NCBI GenBank assembly: GCA_032718475.1
Contig: JAUCBJ010007758.1
Coordinates: 1 to 56,812, forward strand
DNA from: Nemertoderma westbladi
Lineage: Eukaryota; Xenacoelomorpha; Nemertodermatida; Nemertodermatidae
DNA length: 56,812 bases
Direction of reading: 5' to 3'
Position 1 is the first letter of the stretch. Every line of letters starts with the position of its first letter. Made by a program: the position numbers and the translations under genes. Under the pieces are notes generated by a model. The model had not been told where the DNA came from. It did not search any database and saw only the letters and a list, made by a program, of their open reading frames with translations. Shown here piece after piece: positions 44,553 to 56,812 of the stretch.

Positions 44553-46210
44553 ATCTGCTATATATGAGTTTATCCATATTATAATGAGTTTATATTTAGG
44601 CGAGCGGGCGTCGCTGCCTACTCCAATCAACCCCCGGACAGTACGAGATCCTCAGCGCCGATGTGTCGTCGCCGCTGTACTTTCGCCAACGACGTAGCCG
44701 CACAACGACAACGACAACCGGCACAAGTCACTCGACTGTCCGTCCCAAAGTCTTAGATGTACTTCAGGTTTTCCTTGGAGAGTTAGGTTACTTTTACGAT
44801 TGCGACTAGCTACTGTAAACACACCTTAGCAGTAACATTCACCTATAAACTCACAAATACCACACACACCACTTGTCACAAATTACACACATTCGGGCCA
44901 TTTGTCCGTTAGTCAATGCCTTCCAGAATGTCACTGTATTATTATGTATCCTTGGATACTAGTAGTGCGCTATTTATTCCCTATGCTATTCAATGAGACA
45001 AGCTTTCTATTGTTCTTTTAACTCAATTCTAATTCTAGCGTGGTTGTTGCTATGGTGACATTATGCAAAGCTAGCGGTAGAATTAGAGTAATTCCAATGC
45101 ATACAGATCTGGGATGTTATTTAATAGTATTCTTTAATAGTCAATGTTCTGTTTTATACATGACTTTATGAATTTTATCGGCTATTGACTAGGTTTGGGA
45201 GACTTTCGCACACTCATATGCATAATAAGATAAATCTCCGCTCCCTTGATCTATTAATTAATGGAATTTTGGGAATGTTATAAATTGCGAAAAAATGGCA
45301 ATTTATTAAATTCATTAAAAGGCATGAATTTAAATTTATTCCCTGAAATTTTATTATTTGATAATTAAATGGACATATTTTGATTCTAGAATATGTCTGG
45401 GGACACAAGATCCTTAATTCTGTGACAATTGTCTTTTTTAAGAATATCGGTAAATGCTACGATATCTTAATTGACTAGAATTGTGGAAGGATCTGAATTT
45501 TACAGATTTTGATTTATTAGATTCGCAAATATTAAATAATTAATATTTGAGATGGGCACCGATTTATTCCAGAACTTGTCTGGGGACGTTAACCACTGAT
45601 TCTAGAATTTGTCTTTCAAGTATATCGGTGGGTGCCGCGATATCTTAATCGACTAGAATTACAGATGGTCAAAGGGTTTAACAGATTTATTTTGCGTTAT
45701 ACGCTTACTGTTAAAGGGACATCACGCTACTATATGTATTATTTAATATACGGTATGAGAGCAATATCGCACGAAGCAATGTCAGTGTGAAGAGGCAAGT
45801 CGTTTCCAAGGTCTACCCAGAGCTTGGTTTAGCCGAGACACGAGGATCTGAACTTTGCATTCCTAATACTCTGCCTACCAATAATACTTAAATATAGTAG
45901 TGGCTTTATTGTACTTTAATAAGTACTGACATGTCATCTTACTATAGTCTCGCATTTATAATATAATACGGACAGTAAGGAAAGAGAAAAAATAATTATT
46001 TCTTGCCGTCGCACTAAATATATTATAAGTAATTAAGTACGTAATAAACACTAATATATTGCACTAATTTACTAAATATTCTAAAATAACATTTTACTAA
46101 ATAAAATTAAATAAAAACGATTATAATAAAATTACATAGTAATACATACATAAATATAAAATAATAAAAGAATATAAAATAATAGAGTCACACGCCCACT
46201 CCGAACGATA
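44553..46210 (-). other. Spacer between pol and third gene (copy C)
   Basis: It is alignable with 31173-32640 of copy B, including the two ~165-bp related blocks (around 45395 and 45560). Bases 46076-46205 are AT-rich and have no counterpart in B because of the deletion there. No gene is present. Confidence 0.65.
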
Positions 46211-46777
46211 TTAAGTTGGGGAGTCCCTAGATGTCGGTTGGATTAGGGAAGTGGTCGTGGGAAGAGTTTCTTGCCTTCCATAGTTTCCGGAGAGCTCTCT
46301 GTCTCTTTCCAGTAAACATAAACGTCCCACTGGGCGATTAAGCTGTTGAGTCTCAAAGACTATCCCTGGTTTCTTAAAGTTCCGCCGCATGACGACGAGC
46401 TCTACTGATCGCACCAAACCATCGCTCGAGATATAAGTCTCGATGATACGTCCTGTTTGCCATCGCTTACGTGGGAGATCGGGGTCCACAATAAGCACCA
46501 TGTCTCCAGCGCTGACGTTTTCTTGCTGCGCAAACCACTTAGTTCGAAGTTGTAGAGTGGGCAGGTAATGTTTCTCAAAATGGTCAGCGAAACGACGGGA
46601 TAGCAACTGCATAAGTTGCCAGGTTCGACGGCAGTACTCGTCTCCGTCTGTGATCTCCGATCGTGGGAGCATGGCTACGGGCTTCTTCAGTAGAAAGTGC
46701 GCGGGTGTTAGCGCTTCCAGGGAATCAGGATTTGAAGAGACTGGCATAAGCGGTCTTTCGTTGAGATAAGCGGCGAT
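46211..46777 (-). pseudogene. Copy C pol end: DUF5641 domain
   Basis: In frame with the integrase part but separated by a TAA near 46778. It reads LNERPLMPVSSNPDSLEALT, FLLKKPVAMLPRSE, then NVSAGDMVLIVDPDLPRKRW and RPVGRLCLLERD, the chromodomain-like DUF5641 module that ends most BEL/Pao polyproteins and follows integrase. The stop is at 46211. Confidence 0.85.
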
Positions 46778-49140
46778 TTACTCCATTAACGTCCGCAATA
46801 ATTCGTCGGTGAGATAAGCGCGACAAGGCACAATAAAGTGGAACGCAGTCTTCACGCTCCTAATCAATCTCTCCCAACTTCCTCCCCACCAAGGGGCGTC
46901 GGCGGCGTTGAAGGTCCAGCTAGACGCTGTTATCCTTAGCTGATCGTCCACCTGTCTTTTGTTCCAGTCCTTTACGTAAGCTTGAATTTCGTTGTTGGCG
47001 CCAATGAAGTTCGTTCCCTTATCCGATCTCATCGTGTTACTGGTTCCGAAGCGAGCGATCTGTCGTTGTAAACTCAACACGAAGCTGTTGGTGGAGAGAT
47101 CGTTTACCATATCGAGGTGGATAGCTCTACAAGTCATACAAACGAAGATGACACACCATCTCTTGACTATAGTCCGGGCACGATATACTTCAATAGGGCC
47201 AAATAAATCCACACCGGTATTAGTAAAGGGTGGTTCATAGAAGCTTACTCTTTCCCTAGGTAATTCTGCCTCTCGCTGTGTTAAAGGCCTACTGAATGCT
47301 TTCCTACAGGGTATACAATTCCTAAGAACTTGGTTCAGAGCCCTACGGGGTTTATAAAAATAGTAGCGAGTTCGAATTTCGCTCAGAACTCGTTCTCTCC
47401 CAGCATGGTACAGTTTGCTATGAACATCTACAATCATCTTGATTTGTATATCAAGATTTCTAATAAGTATGGGAAACTTAGTGTCAAAGGATAATGGGGC
47501 GTTTGTTAATCTACCTCCAACACGTATTAACCCATCTATCATGGTACTAGAGAAGCGATCCCTTAAGCGCATCTGTGGATTTCTTAACAACAGGAAATAC
47601 TTATCGGAATCCTCATAGCATTGTAGGAGTCTCAGCATCTGTTTGTTGGTTTCATCATGCTCCTGGTAGCTGATCTTCTCCTTTAGAAACCTGTCGGGTA
47701 TCTTGTATTTAGGAATATCTTTAATAACATGGACTCGTGCAGATGTTGATGGAGCGTCATCGCTATTGGTCTTTGTTCCGGAGTAACGATGATGAAAACA
47801 TCGTTTCAAATAGGTGACGGCTTTACATAGCCGATTCCAGGAACTGTAGTGACGTATAGCTCTCTGCAAGAGAGGTGAGAGTCCTTGCGCGATATCTGGT
47901 ATTCCAAATTTCCAATCCTTGTCACGGATTTCCAAGACTTCTTTCGTCGTGGCGGTGGGTTTCTGATCCAAAGCATCATCTCCGGAAGTAAATAATACAG
48001 ATAGATCAACCGCAGGTTTAAACAACTTCGATTTACTCGCTCGAGTTTTGGGTTTAACTTTCTCCGCTCCCTTGGCCTGTCTGATCTCTGCTGTTGTGAG
48101 ATGGGGTGGCCATTCTTCTTCTTCTCGATAGAGAAAGTCGGGTCCACCTAACCATTCGGGAGTATTTACCAATTCCTTTGGAGTCGCTCCTCGGGACGCG
48201 ATGTCCGCTGGATTAATCGTTCCGGGGCAATGTCTCCATTGGTCCATCGTCGTGCGACTAAGTATGATGGCTACCCTGTTGGTAACGAAGACGCTGAACT
48301 GACAGACTTCATTGGTTATATACTCTAACACGAGTAAAGCGTCGGTCCAATATACAGTTTTCTCTAATGTATAGTCAATCTGTTCGGTTACATTCCGGCC
48401 GATGGCTGTAGCGTATAGAGCCGCCTTTAACTCCGCTCGAGGAACTTTCAACTTGTTGTTGATTAATGCCTTAGAAGTAACCAAGGCGACTTTGATTCCA
48501 TCCGGAGTTTCCACTCTTAGGTAGGCTACTATACCGATTCCCATATCGCTGGCGTCTCCAAACACATGGAGTTGATAGGAATACGTAGGGAGAACATGAC
48601 CAAAATATGAACGGGAAATTATAAACTCCTCGATCGCCGGTAGAGAATCTTCCCATTTCATCCACTGCTTCAGTAATTCCCCTTTAAGTGGATCGTCCCA
48701 TGAGTGGTTTTCAAGCCACATTTGTTGTACTAAACTACGAGCAATCAATATAACTGGGCTAATAAATCCCAATGGATCGAAATAAGTGCTCAGTATACTT
48801 AAGCAAATCCGTTTGGTTCGAACTGGATTATCTCGCTGTTTTAGTTGGAAAAACAGGATATCTCTCTCTGTGTCCCATTTCAAGCCGAGTGTCTTGGTTT
48901 CTGGCAGATCATCTTTGATCAAATCGAGATCTTTCGCTCCGCGATCTTCCGCAGGAATCGACTCCAGAAACTCACGGGAGTTGCTGGTGAATTTGGTTAA
49001 TCGAAATCCACCTCTTTTTAAGCACTCTACCGTTCCCTTAGCGACCTCAATGGCTTCCTCAACTGATGGGAGGGACTTCAGATTGTCGTCCATGTATATG
49101 TCTTTCTTGATGTTGTCGATCACTTCCTTAGAGAATGCCT
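46778..49140 (-). pseudogene. Copy C pol: RT end, RNase H and integrase
   Basis: From the RT YMDDN box (NIKKDIYMDDNLKSLP) it passes through the RNase H region (FGDASDMGIGIVAYLR) and the connection (PGTINPADIASRGATP) to a full integrase: zinc domain H-x-H...C-x2-C (HSKLYHAGRERV, NCIPCRKA), core Asp at NTGVDLFGPIE, second Asp at RSDKGTNFIGANNE and Glu at PWWGGSWERLIRSVK. All three DDE residues are present. It differs in frame from the upstream protease-RT part because of a small deletion at about 49140-49150 (near SVVRTT). The final nonsense codon is at 46778. It is the best-preserved integrase of the family here. Confidence 0.88.
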
Positions 49141-51540
49141 CTCGGTAGTACGCACTACAGAACAGGCATTGGAAGAGCTTGAGATTATCCCAAAGGCCTG
49201 GATGGTCATCCAGTACTCCACCGGTTTCTGGTTGAGGTCTCCTTCGGGCCACCATAGAAATCGTAGGCTATCTCGATCCCTATCCAACACTTTGACTTGC
49301 AAGAACATGCCTTCTATATCGGAGGCGAAAGCAATCGAATATTGTCTCAATCTTAAAAGAATTCCCAACAAAGATTGAAGCAAGTTGGGTCCGGGTAACA
49401 ATTCAGAGTTAAGGGATTGACCCATGTAAAGAGCGGAGCCATCAAACACTACTCTCACTTCGTGTGGTTTACCGGGTTTAGGAACGTAATGGTGAGTTAA
49501 ATAATACGTTCTTTCAGTCACAGGTGTTTCTTCCGGTACCCTCTCCGCGTATCCCTTATTAATGAATTTTTCCAGCTGTGTTTGATACATTGCTTTAGCT
49601 GATGAATTAGCCGTAAGGCGTCGATGGAGTTGCGCGATTCTTTTTTCCGCCAAAGGTCTGTTATTGATGAACTTCGGTTCTTTCTTGCGGAAAGGTAAAC
49701 CGACTTCATACCTACCTTGATCTTTGAGGAAACATGTAGTTGTCTCTTGGATCTGCTTGGCCCTTTCCTCTTCCACCGACAAGGCTTTATCGTAGGAATT
49801 GGGCTCTACCGCCTCTTGCGTAAAGAATCGTACAGCATGTTCATCCCGAATCTTGGCATTATGACGCTCAATGACGTCATTTAACTCGTCGTTATAAGCT
49901 TCTCGTTCAGATGGATAGAGAAGTTGACATAAGTTCACTTGGTTTTGCCAAGCCTCGTTTTCCTTAAGGAGATCGATGGTATTCTCCTCATCAAAAAGCT
50001 GGTGAACATCGTTGTTATCTGAGGAGTATGGAATTCCCTCAGTTGAATCGTCTCCCTCACTAGCATCATCTTCCCATTCACTCACCTTGTAGACTCTCTC
50101 TTGCGGTAGTCTTTCTCTGAGTGTTCTACGGGAAGGGCCAGTAAAGTACCAACCTACTCTAGTTCTTACCGCATAGGTCTGTAGGGGCTGCGGTTGAGCA
50201 GGCCGTTTCTCTAACGTCTCCAGCGCCTCATGCGCGTTTTGGCCGATGAGTATTTGCACTCCAGGATAATCAGTCTGGAATCGAGGTATGTTAAGATGTT
50301 GGATGCTCTCATCCTCGTCCCAATTATAAAGGTCTGCTTGGGTAGTAGCGAAGTTCTTTATAGCTACCATTTTCACTGACCTGATGCTATGTTCTCCTAG
50401 TTCGTCCTGTGGGGTGGACAACACGCCTACATAATAATCAGCTGTTATTGTAGATTTCCAAACTTGCATAATGCCTGACATATTGAGCTTAGTTTGGAAC
50501 TTGGGTTGTCCAGCAAATATATCTTCGGCTAACTCTTTATCGATAAATGTTCCTGTGCTGCCGGAGTCCAGGAGGGCGTTCACTACATAACTTCTCTTAG
50601 GTCCGTGAACCCTTACCTGTACCACAGGAAACTCTCGGATTCCTACATTGGAGGATGTCTCTTTCCAAGGTGGTTGTCGTTCAGAAGTAGTTAGAGCAAA
50701 GTCGTTGTCTGGATCCTTTTCATATGTGAGTGCTCGATACACTGCGGTATTTATCATGTAACAGGATTCGTTTTCGTCGGAGAACTCATCTGTATAGAAT
50801 CCTTCCATCTCAGATTGATCAGTATCGTTCACATCACTGAATTGGACATGTAGCTCAGAATCACTTACCTGATTCGGACTATTTCGATCGAATTCAGCGT
50901 GCAACAAGATATGATGTTTCGCACCACACTTTGCACATCTTATGTCCGAGAAACAGGTACGCCGTTGGTGTCCTTGTCTGAGGCAATTATAACATAACCG
51001 CTTATCCCACATAACTTCGCGTCTCTCCGTTAATGATTTCTTTAGAAATTCATCACACCTATTCAAATAGTGGGTCCCGTCACACAGCGCACATTTTGGT
51101 TTGATGTTACTTACCTTATTCTGAGTCACATTGTGTACACTTGCCTTTTCTTCGGGCTTTCTCACCTGAATTCTCTTGGGAGACGTGGGAGGAGTTTTTC
51201 TTACTTGTTCTCTCCTGTCATTTGTTCGAGACTTGAATTTACTTACCTGATCTTTAGGCATTTTATTCACGTAATAAGATCTATCCGTGTCCTTCCCGCT
51301 ATCTTCTCCTTGTGAAGTCTGGCTTTCGCCGTCATCGGTATAACATACTGGTGTTATTTTTCTCCTAGAGACGGGTTTCTCACTTACCTTGTTTTCCGGT
51401 GTTTTCTCCCTAGACAGTTTCAGGAGCTGTAATTTCACTTCTCCATCTAGGAATGACATGAGATCAGCCATGGTAGGGTCTCGCCGTTGTTGTTCCATCA
51501 TATATAACACTTTCTTATCCCAGCGTGTACCTACTCCACC
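49120..51540 (-). pseudogene. Copy C Gag knuckles, protease and RT
   Basis: Frame continuing Gag after the LINE insertion: knuckles CALCDGTHYLNRC, CYNCLRQGHQRRTC and CAKCGAKHHILLH, then without any stop into protease (VNALLDSGSTGTFID) and RT (AFASDIEGMFLQVK). This shows that Gag and Pol are one frame in this family. It ends at 49120, just after the frameshifting deletion between RT motifs. A first Met at 51510 is only the first ATG after the insertion and not a true start. Confidence 0.87.
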
Positions 51541-51549
51541 TTTAGGTAA

Positions 51550-52291
51550 CTACTACTAGGATCGGCATGCTGCATTGCAGCTGCATTTTTAAGAATGCTG
51601 TGCCGGCTTGTCAACAAAATTGCACCGCCACAACTCCCTATCACCCATGACATTTGCTAGATCATCCGCATCTTTAAGGCCAGTGTCCTTTAAGATGCGT
51701 CTCAAGAAAGTCATGGGCTGTCCACCATGCTTATTCACTCCATGAGGCTGCCAAAGTACAAGATTATGCACTGGCTGGTCCTCACGGCGAAAGCAATGTC
51801 CTGCAAAGCGGAGGCGATTTTGTTCTAGTGTCAAGCTTGGGGGAACCAATGAGACACCTCCAATGTTATATAGTGTCTGGTTGGAGATGTGTGCATTGTA
51901 CTTGACACAATGAACCCGGCGTAGCATTCTTGTGAATGTGCCATCCAGAGATTTGGTGTCCTCAGCAGTTAGAGCCCAGCATGGACTCCCGTAGAGGAGT
52001 ACTGGAACTACTGCTGCTCTAAATAATCGGACCTTAAGTTTCCGATTAATTCTCGGTGATTTCCAAATCCTGGAAAGCCTATTCAAGGCTGTCCATGCCT
52101 TTCCCTTACGTATTCGAAGGTCCTCACCTGACTTCCGGATCCATGATCCCAGGTAACAGAAGTCGTCCACATGCTCAAGCATACCATCCTTTGAGCTTAT
52201 GCTCTTCCGATCAGAGACTTGCTGAGGACTTTCAAAGTTAACAGTCAGAATTTTGGTCTTTCTGGAGTTAATAAAAAGTTTAAAAATTTAC
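51550..52291 (-). mobile_element. 5'-truncated RTE-like LINE inserted in gag of copy C
   Basis: A 742-bp insert carries the last ~240 residues of a LINE RT (INSRKTKILTVNFESP, VDDFCYLGSWIRKSGEDL, VVPVLLYGSPCWALTAED, GHCFRREDQPVHNLVLWQ) and a 3' tail ending CCTAGTAGTAG. A perfect 9-bp target duplication TTTAGGTAA flanks it (51541-51549 and 52292-52300). The frame inside the insert is intact, so the insertion is fairly young. The same 3' end is at 1-181. Confidence 0.9.
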
Positions 52292-55024
52292 TTTAGGTAA
52301 AGTAGAAGCCACTGCTCTAATAACCATAGTGTTCTGATACTCATGAGACTTACCTAGCCAATCTAATTGTCTGCAGATCTCCTGGATCTCATCGGAAAAC
52401 TCGATAATTCCGCTACTAATAAACTTTCGGGGCGCTACTAACTTTGCATACAAGTACCCAGCGATATTATTCCTATTACCATACCTGATGTTTAGTGTAT
52501 CCCAAACTTGTCTTAATCCGTCTGGATGTCCAATAAACTTTAACGCCATTAACTTGGGAGATCCTTCCAAGCACTCGATGAGGTATCTAAGTTTTTCTCC
52601 ATTAGATAGTACAGAGTTCTGTATGTTATCTTTGTAATATTCATTAAAAGGTAACCATTTCATCTCATCTCCATTGAACTTGACGATCTCTCCCACCTTT
52701 ACCGCTTGCCGGGCTTCGGTTCTAGCCATTTGACGCGTAAAACTTTCTTGGGCCATCGTATTATTGAATATCGAGTTATCGGTATATAAATTTCTCGGAT
52801 TGTGATCCGTTCTATATGGAATATCATTATCAACAGGTCTATAATTACCCTTAATAGGGTTCACTACAGGGGTTTCTACTTCGCTAGCAGTATAGATGCG
52901 TGTAGGCTCCACACCTTGCGCATGAGATACTTCAGACCTAACGGGTTGACACATTGTTACAGAGGGTGGTGGTATACCCTTTTGGGTATTTACTAATTTA
53001 TCGCGCTCTAGCGCGATACTTTGCTGCATTTCTTGCAACTCTAGCTTACTTTCCCTTACTGTGCCCCTAAATTGCTGGACAGTCTCCTGCATCTGCCCGA
53101 GCAGGATATCCATTCCCCGTCGCCCCTCGTCCACCCATTCGACCGCCGAAGCGGGAGTCGCCAACGATGTAGCGGGCGGACGAGGGACAACGGGCGACAA
53201 ATTATGAATATTTCGCTCGGGGTCCAGGACCTGAACTGTCTCCTGGGCAGTTCTACGGGGCACAGGTAGCTTAGTGCTATGCAGAGGGAACTTAGCAGTT
53301 ACTTCAGGGAGCACAGGTGTGTCTATCACAGTAGGGGTGATTTCAAGAACAGGCCTAATTATTTCAGGCTCATCTACTATAGTAGGGAGTCTTTCTATTT
53401 TAATTATTTGGTCTATGGGTTCTGTGCTACCTAAATTGGTGCTATTTAGTTGCCTTCTAACAGCTGGAGGCAAATCAGGTAATTTCTGACGGTGGAATGT
53501 TCTTTTACGTCTGCTTAGACGAGATCTATTTCCCTTGCCTTCAGTATCGGTGGTATCGCCTTCCTCAGATGATGTATATCCCTGTCTTTTGGGAGTAGAT
53601 CGATTCATCATCTGCATATTACTAGCTGTTAACTGTTTATTTATGCAGTCTTGATTCTCCTGAATGTTTTCCAATTCTAATTGGATGGTTTCTTCAGCCG
53701 CCCTCCGTTCTGCTTCTGCTACTGCTATTTTTCTTTCCGCTTCGGCCGCAGCTGCCGCTTTTGCCTCTGCCGCTGCCGCCTTTGCCTCTGCCGCTGCCTC
53801 TGCCGCTTTTCTATCCGCTTCTGCCGCTGCCACTGCCGCTGCTGCTGTCTTTCTATCTTCTATACGTTTTTTCTTTACTTGTTCTTCCTTTTCTCTAGCG
53901 ATGCGGAGTTGTTCATCGAATTTAGCTTGATTCGCCGCTAACCTATCCACATCAATTGCATCCAACACAAGTTTGGCTCCTTCGCTATTAGGGCTAAGTC
54001 CCTCTAACCTTCTCCTCAACTCTGCATCTCCGACAAAGCGCTGATAGTCTGACAGATAGATGTCAATGGCATCCCTCTTATGCGGTTTCTCTGCCGTCGC
54101 TTCACTTTCCACTTGGGAAAAAGTAGCGTCTGTTGATTCTCCATGGGTTGAGCGCTCCTCCAACTGAGCTTTCCACTGAGCTGCTCCTTGAACCTGTCTG
54201 TTCACTCGTTGAAACCAAGTCTTTACGGCAACTTGCAACGACGTGTCTTGTCTTCTTTTAGAAGCCTCCTCAAAGGCTGATAAGATTAGCCTGATACGTA
54301 GAACTCTTTCTCTAACTTGATAAAGCAGCGATCCCTGCTCTTGAGGTCCTTGAGGTTGTTGAAAAAGTTGCCTTTCTATTCGCTCCATAGAGCTGAAGAA
54401 TCCCTGTGCGTATCCGGCTGCGGACCTCTTCCACACAGCTGGATCGATGGTTTCCTTGGCTACTCCCATCCGGTGTATGTCTTCCCAGGGAGCTTCTGAT
54501 AAATCAAACGGGAGTCCGGGTCCGGGGAAGTTCCATTGCGACTCGACAATAGACTTCAGTTCTTCACTAGTGTATCCCGCGTAGCTATCTCTAGTTGACC
54601 GTTGACTTCTCGCCCAATCGATCTGGTGTTCTTCCACCGCGATCAATAACCCAGCGAGCACGGCTGCAGGATAGATGAGAAGGGGATCCGTATAAACCGC
54701 ATCCGTCATCTCTGCTCCGCTCTCGGGTGTCAGCTCTACAGTATCCTCACTACTGGAGCTGCTGGGCCGCTGAGGAATAAGTTCTTGACTAGCGGGTTGT
54801 TGCTGTTCCGCTGCCTTTTGGTCCCGCTTGACCTGAGCTCGAGTGCCTATGATAGACCTACGATGTTGGACCAGCCTAGGTTCTGTTATTACTACTGGAG
54901 GGATGACCTTCCTCACAGTGGGAGGTGAACTGGATTTACGACCAGACGGTTGTACGTCTCTATCTGAGTCGCAGATAGTTACATCTAATAAACTGTCTGA
55001 CAGGTTCTGCTTAGTATCAGACAT
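52292..55024 (-). pseudogene. Copy C Gag, N-terminal and central part, cut by the LINE
   Basis: The ATG at 55024 opens MSDTKQNLSDSLLDVTICDS. The frame is open through the N-terminal helical region, an Ala-rich charged helix (KAAAAEAKAAAAAEAERK and neighbours) shorter and different in unit order from copy B, and the Pao-type Gag domain (GEIVKFNGDEMKWLPFNEYY, LNIRYGN), until the LINE after ASTLPK. There is no nonsense codon over about 900 residues, so copy C gag was intact until the LINE landed. Where copy B has a TAG, C keeps Glu (LLGQMQETVQQF). Confidence 0.87.
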
Positions 55025-56812
55025 GACTAGGTATGTACAGTTGAATGCCTACTGCTATATTACAGTCTAAGCAAGTCTAGTAACTCAGTATGAACTGCTA
55101 GCCTAGTAATTAATTACCGTTACTGCTACTCAGTGTAGCGTGATATATATATAATATATTAGAATACCGGTATACTTATAGTATATATAACTATATAAGT
55201 ATTATTACAGACTAGGTTTATCACAGAATACCGGTATAATTTTAGCACAAATATATATAAATATATAATAGGCCTATCGGAATACCGGTATACAGCTTAC
55301 AGTTTGTAGGATATATAATTCTGAAATAGAATTAATTACAAGTACCGGTATAATTTCAGCCTAGATTTATAGAAATAAAGATAATAGGCCTATCGTAAAT
55401 ACCGGTATATCAATTATTTCAAATAATTGAATTTCTGTTACTTTAGGGTTACTTTGTTACTTTACTCACTTTATTACCGTTATTTGAGCAGTAATCCAAC
55501 TGATATTGAGACCTAATTGTTATATGGTAGGCCTACTATTTATAAATCGTTAGATTTGATTTATAATTTATATATACCCGTTTTAATGGGTTTTGTCAAT
55601 GTTTGAAATAAATGTTATTATTTCTGGGGGTAATCACTGCACAAAGCGGTGCGCTTTCAGTGAAGTGTTACTTATAGGACACTAAAACAAATAATGCTAA
55701 TTGACCTAAGTTACTTAATACTACAAATTACGTACGATTCGGGTTGAGATTACAATCTCTAAATAAACACAAAAATTTACAAAAAACACAAAATACGAAT
55801 TTTTAGGGTAATTTTACAAGAAGTCTACAAACCAGCCTAACAAAGGGTTAGAATCTGGTTATTACAACGAACAGGGTACTACGGTATTTGAAAATAATAA
55901 GTAGTAGTAAATACACTGCGTTGTCTAGATAGGAAAATACCACCGCCTGACGACCTAGAGCCGTATCGCTATAGGTTCTACGTTATGTATCACGGAGTGT
56001 TCCTACCTAGAAGTTAATAGAGCTAATCGAAGGTGCCTATCAACCACTTTACAACACAAATATAATGCCTACAATAATTACTTTCGGAAAGCACTGTACA
56101 CTAAACCCTAAATTAGGTACGAGTACTTGTACAACAGATAATCAGTAGTTAAATATACTTGAACAGCTAAAAGAACCACGGCATCTGCTGGAGTGACCGA
56201 TGCACAAAATCACCAGTCTTTACCTACGCCAAGCAGCCCGTGTAGTACCGAGGTTAATTTAACTATAGCGGTATGTATAACAAACACAATTACTGTAGGA
56301 ACAAACTTGGGGAATGAATGTTGCGAATAATCGCATAAACTCTGAATAATAAATATTACGCTACGCGTACAAACTACTCAAACAAAATGCAGACCAAATA
56401 CCGACAGACTACTATCAAGCCTAAACAAACTACGGTATATGCAGACTCCGAAATGATTAGGCAGTATGCGTTCTAACCCAGTAGTACGACTTATTCTTTA
56501 GCTGGGGGTTTACCTTACAGCGTTCGCTGCCCCTACTTCCTAACCGTACTCAATCGGACAGGTGCTCTACACACACTACAATCCGTTCAGACCTGATAAC
56601 AGCCAGACAATTATCCAGCCTACAAATTATCCAAATAAAATTATACGCTACCCGTACAGACTTACACAAACAAAGTACAGACTAAACGATGGCAGACTAC
56701 TCTCAAGCCTAAATAAACTACAGGACATGCAGACTCCGAAATGATTAGGGAGTATGCGCTCTAACCCAGTAGTGCGACTTATTCTTTAGTTGGGGGTTTA
56801 CCCTACAGCGTT
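55025..56812 (-). other. Leader of copy C (continues beyond the window)
   Basis: It matches the leaders of A and B: a palindrome ACCGGT cluster at about 55160-55410 and the 288-bp direct repeat (landmarks 56468 and 56756). By comparison with B, the 5' LTR should start about 280 bp past the window end. Confidence 0.75.

Overview
The window is non-coding-rich, AT-rich nuclear DNA of a metazoan, most likely an invertebrate. This rests on BEL/Pao LTR retrotransposons, CR1-like and RTE-like LINE pieces, a tRNA-derived SINE, a piggyBac-type non-autonomous element and one spliced Ly6/uPAR-type gene. I cannot name the phylum. Nothing prokaryotic is present: no operons, CRISPR or rRNA. Almost all of the 56.8 kb is nested, partly decayed mobile DNA.

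Layout. 1-10.4 kb holds the 3' tip of an RTE-like LINE, a 28-bp minisatellite, CR1-like LINE remains (ORF1 with a PHD-like finger; RT C-terminus), several inverted-repeat elements with built-in microsatellites, and the only ordinary host gene I can support, a two-exon Ly6/three-finger gene (7438-8011, minus). 10.45-15.48 kb is the 5' end of a BEL/Pao element on the plus strand (LTR, 2.2-kb leader, first 45 codons of gag); its LTR is split by a 1.56-kb piggyBac-like element. 15.5-17.0 kb is satellite-like. 17.7-26.28 kb (minus) is a wrecked and tandemly duplicated second Pao lineage ('Pao-E'), followed downstream by an exonuclease-like/zinc-knuckle gene. 26.28-56.8 kb (minus) is a head-to-tail array of two copies (B and C) of the same BEL/Pao family as at 10.45 kb, arranged LTR-B-LTR-C, the middle LTR being shared. 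The array interrupts the RNase H region of Pao-E.

Main result. In this BEL/Pao family a third gene lies between pol and the 3' LTR, where an env gene would be. It encodes a long N-terminal region with a Cys/His motif and a coiled coil, then a domain resembling RNase D/WRN-type 3'-5' exonucleases, then two CCHC zinc knuckles and a very basic tail. It is seen in copy B (27628-31172), as a relic in copy C (42933-44552), and as a divergent homologue downstream of Pao-E (17665-20032). The Pao-E homologue keeps recognisable Asp-x-Glu, Asp and Asp-Thr-Gln motif residues. The exonuclease assignment is inference from motif order; the repeated position next to the 3' LTR in B and C is read directly from the sequence.

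State of the elements. All copies are defective. B has three nonsense codons in a single gag-pol frame and has lost its integrase; C retains RT, RNase H and integrase but carries a LINE in gag, a frameshift, a nonsense codon and a collapsed third gene with a SINE in it. The family also has an unusually long leader (about 2.1 kb) that keeps a 288-289-bp direct repeat and a cluster of the palindrome ATACCGGTAT in all three copies.
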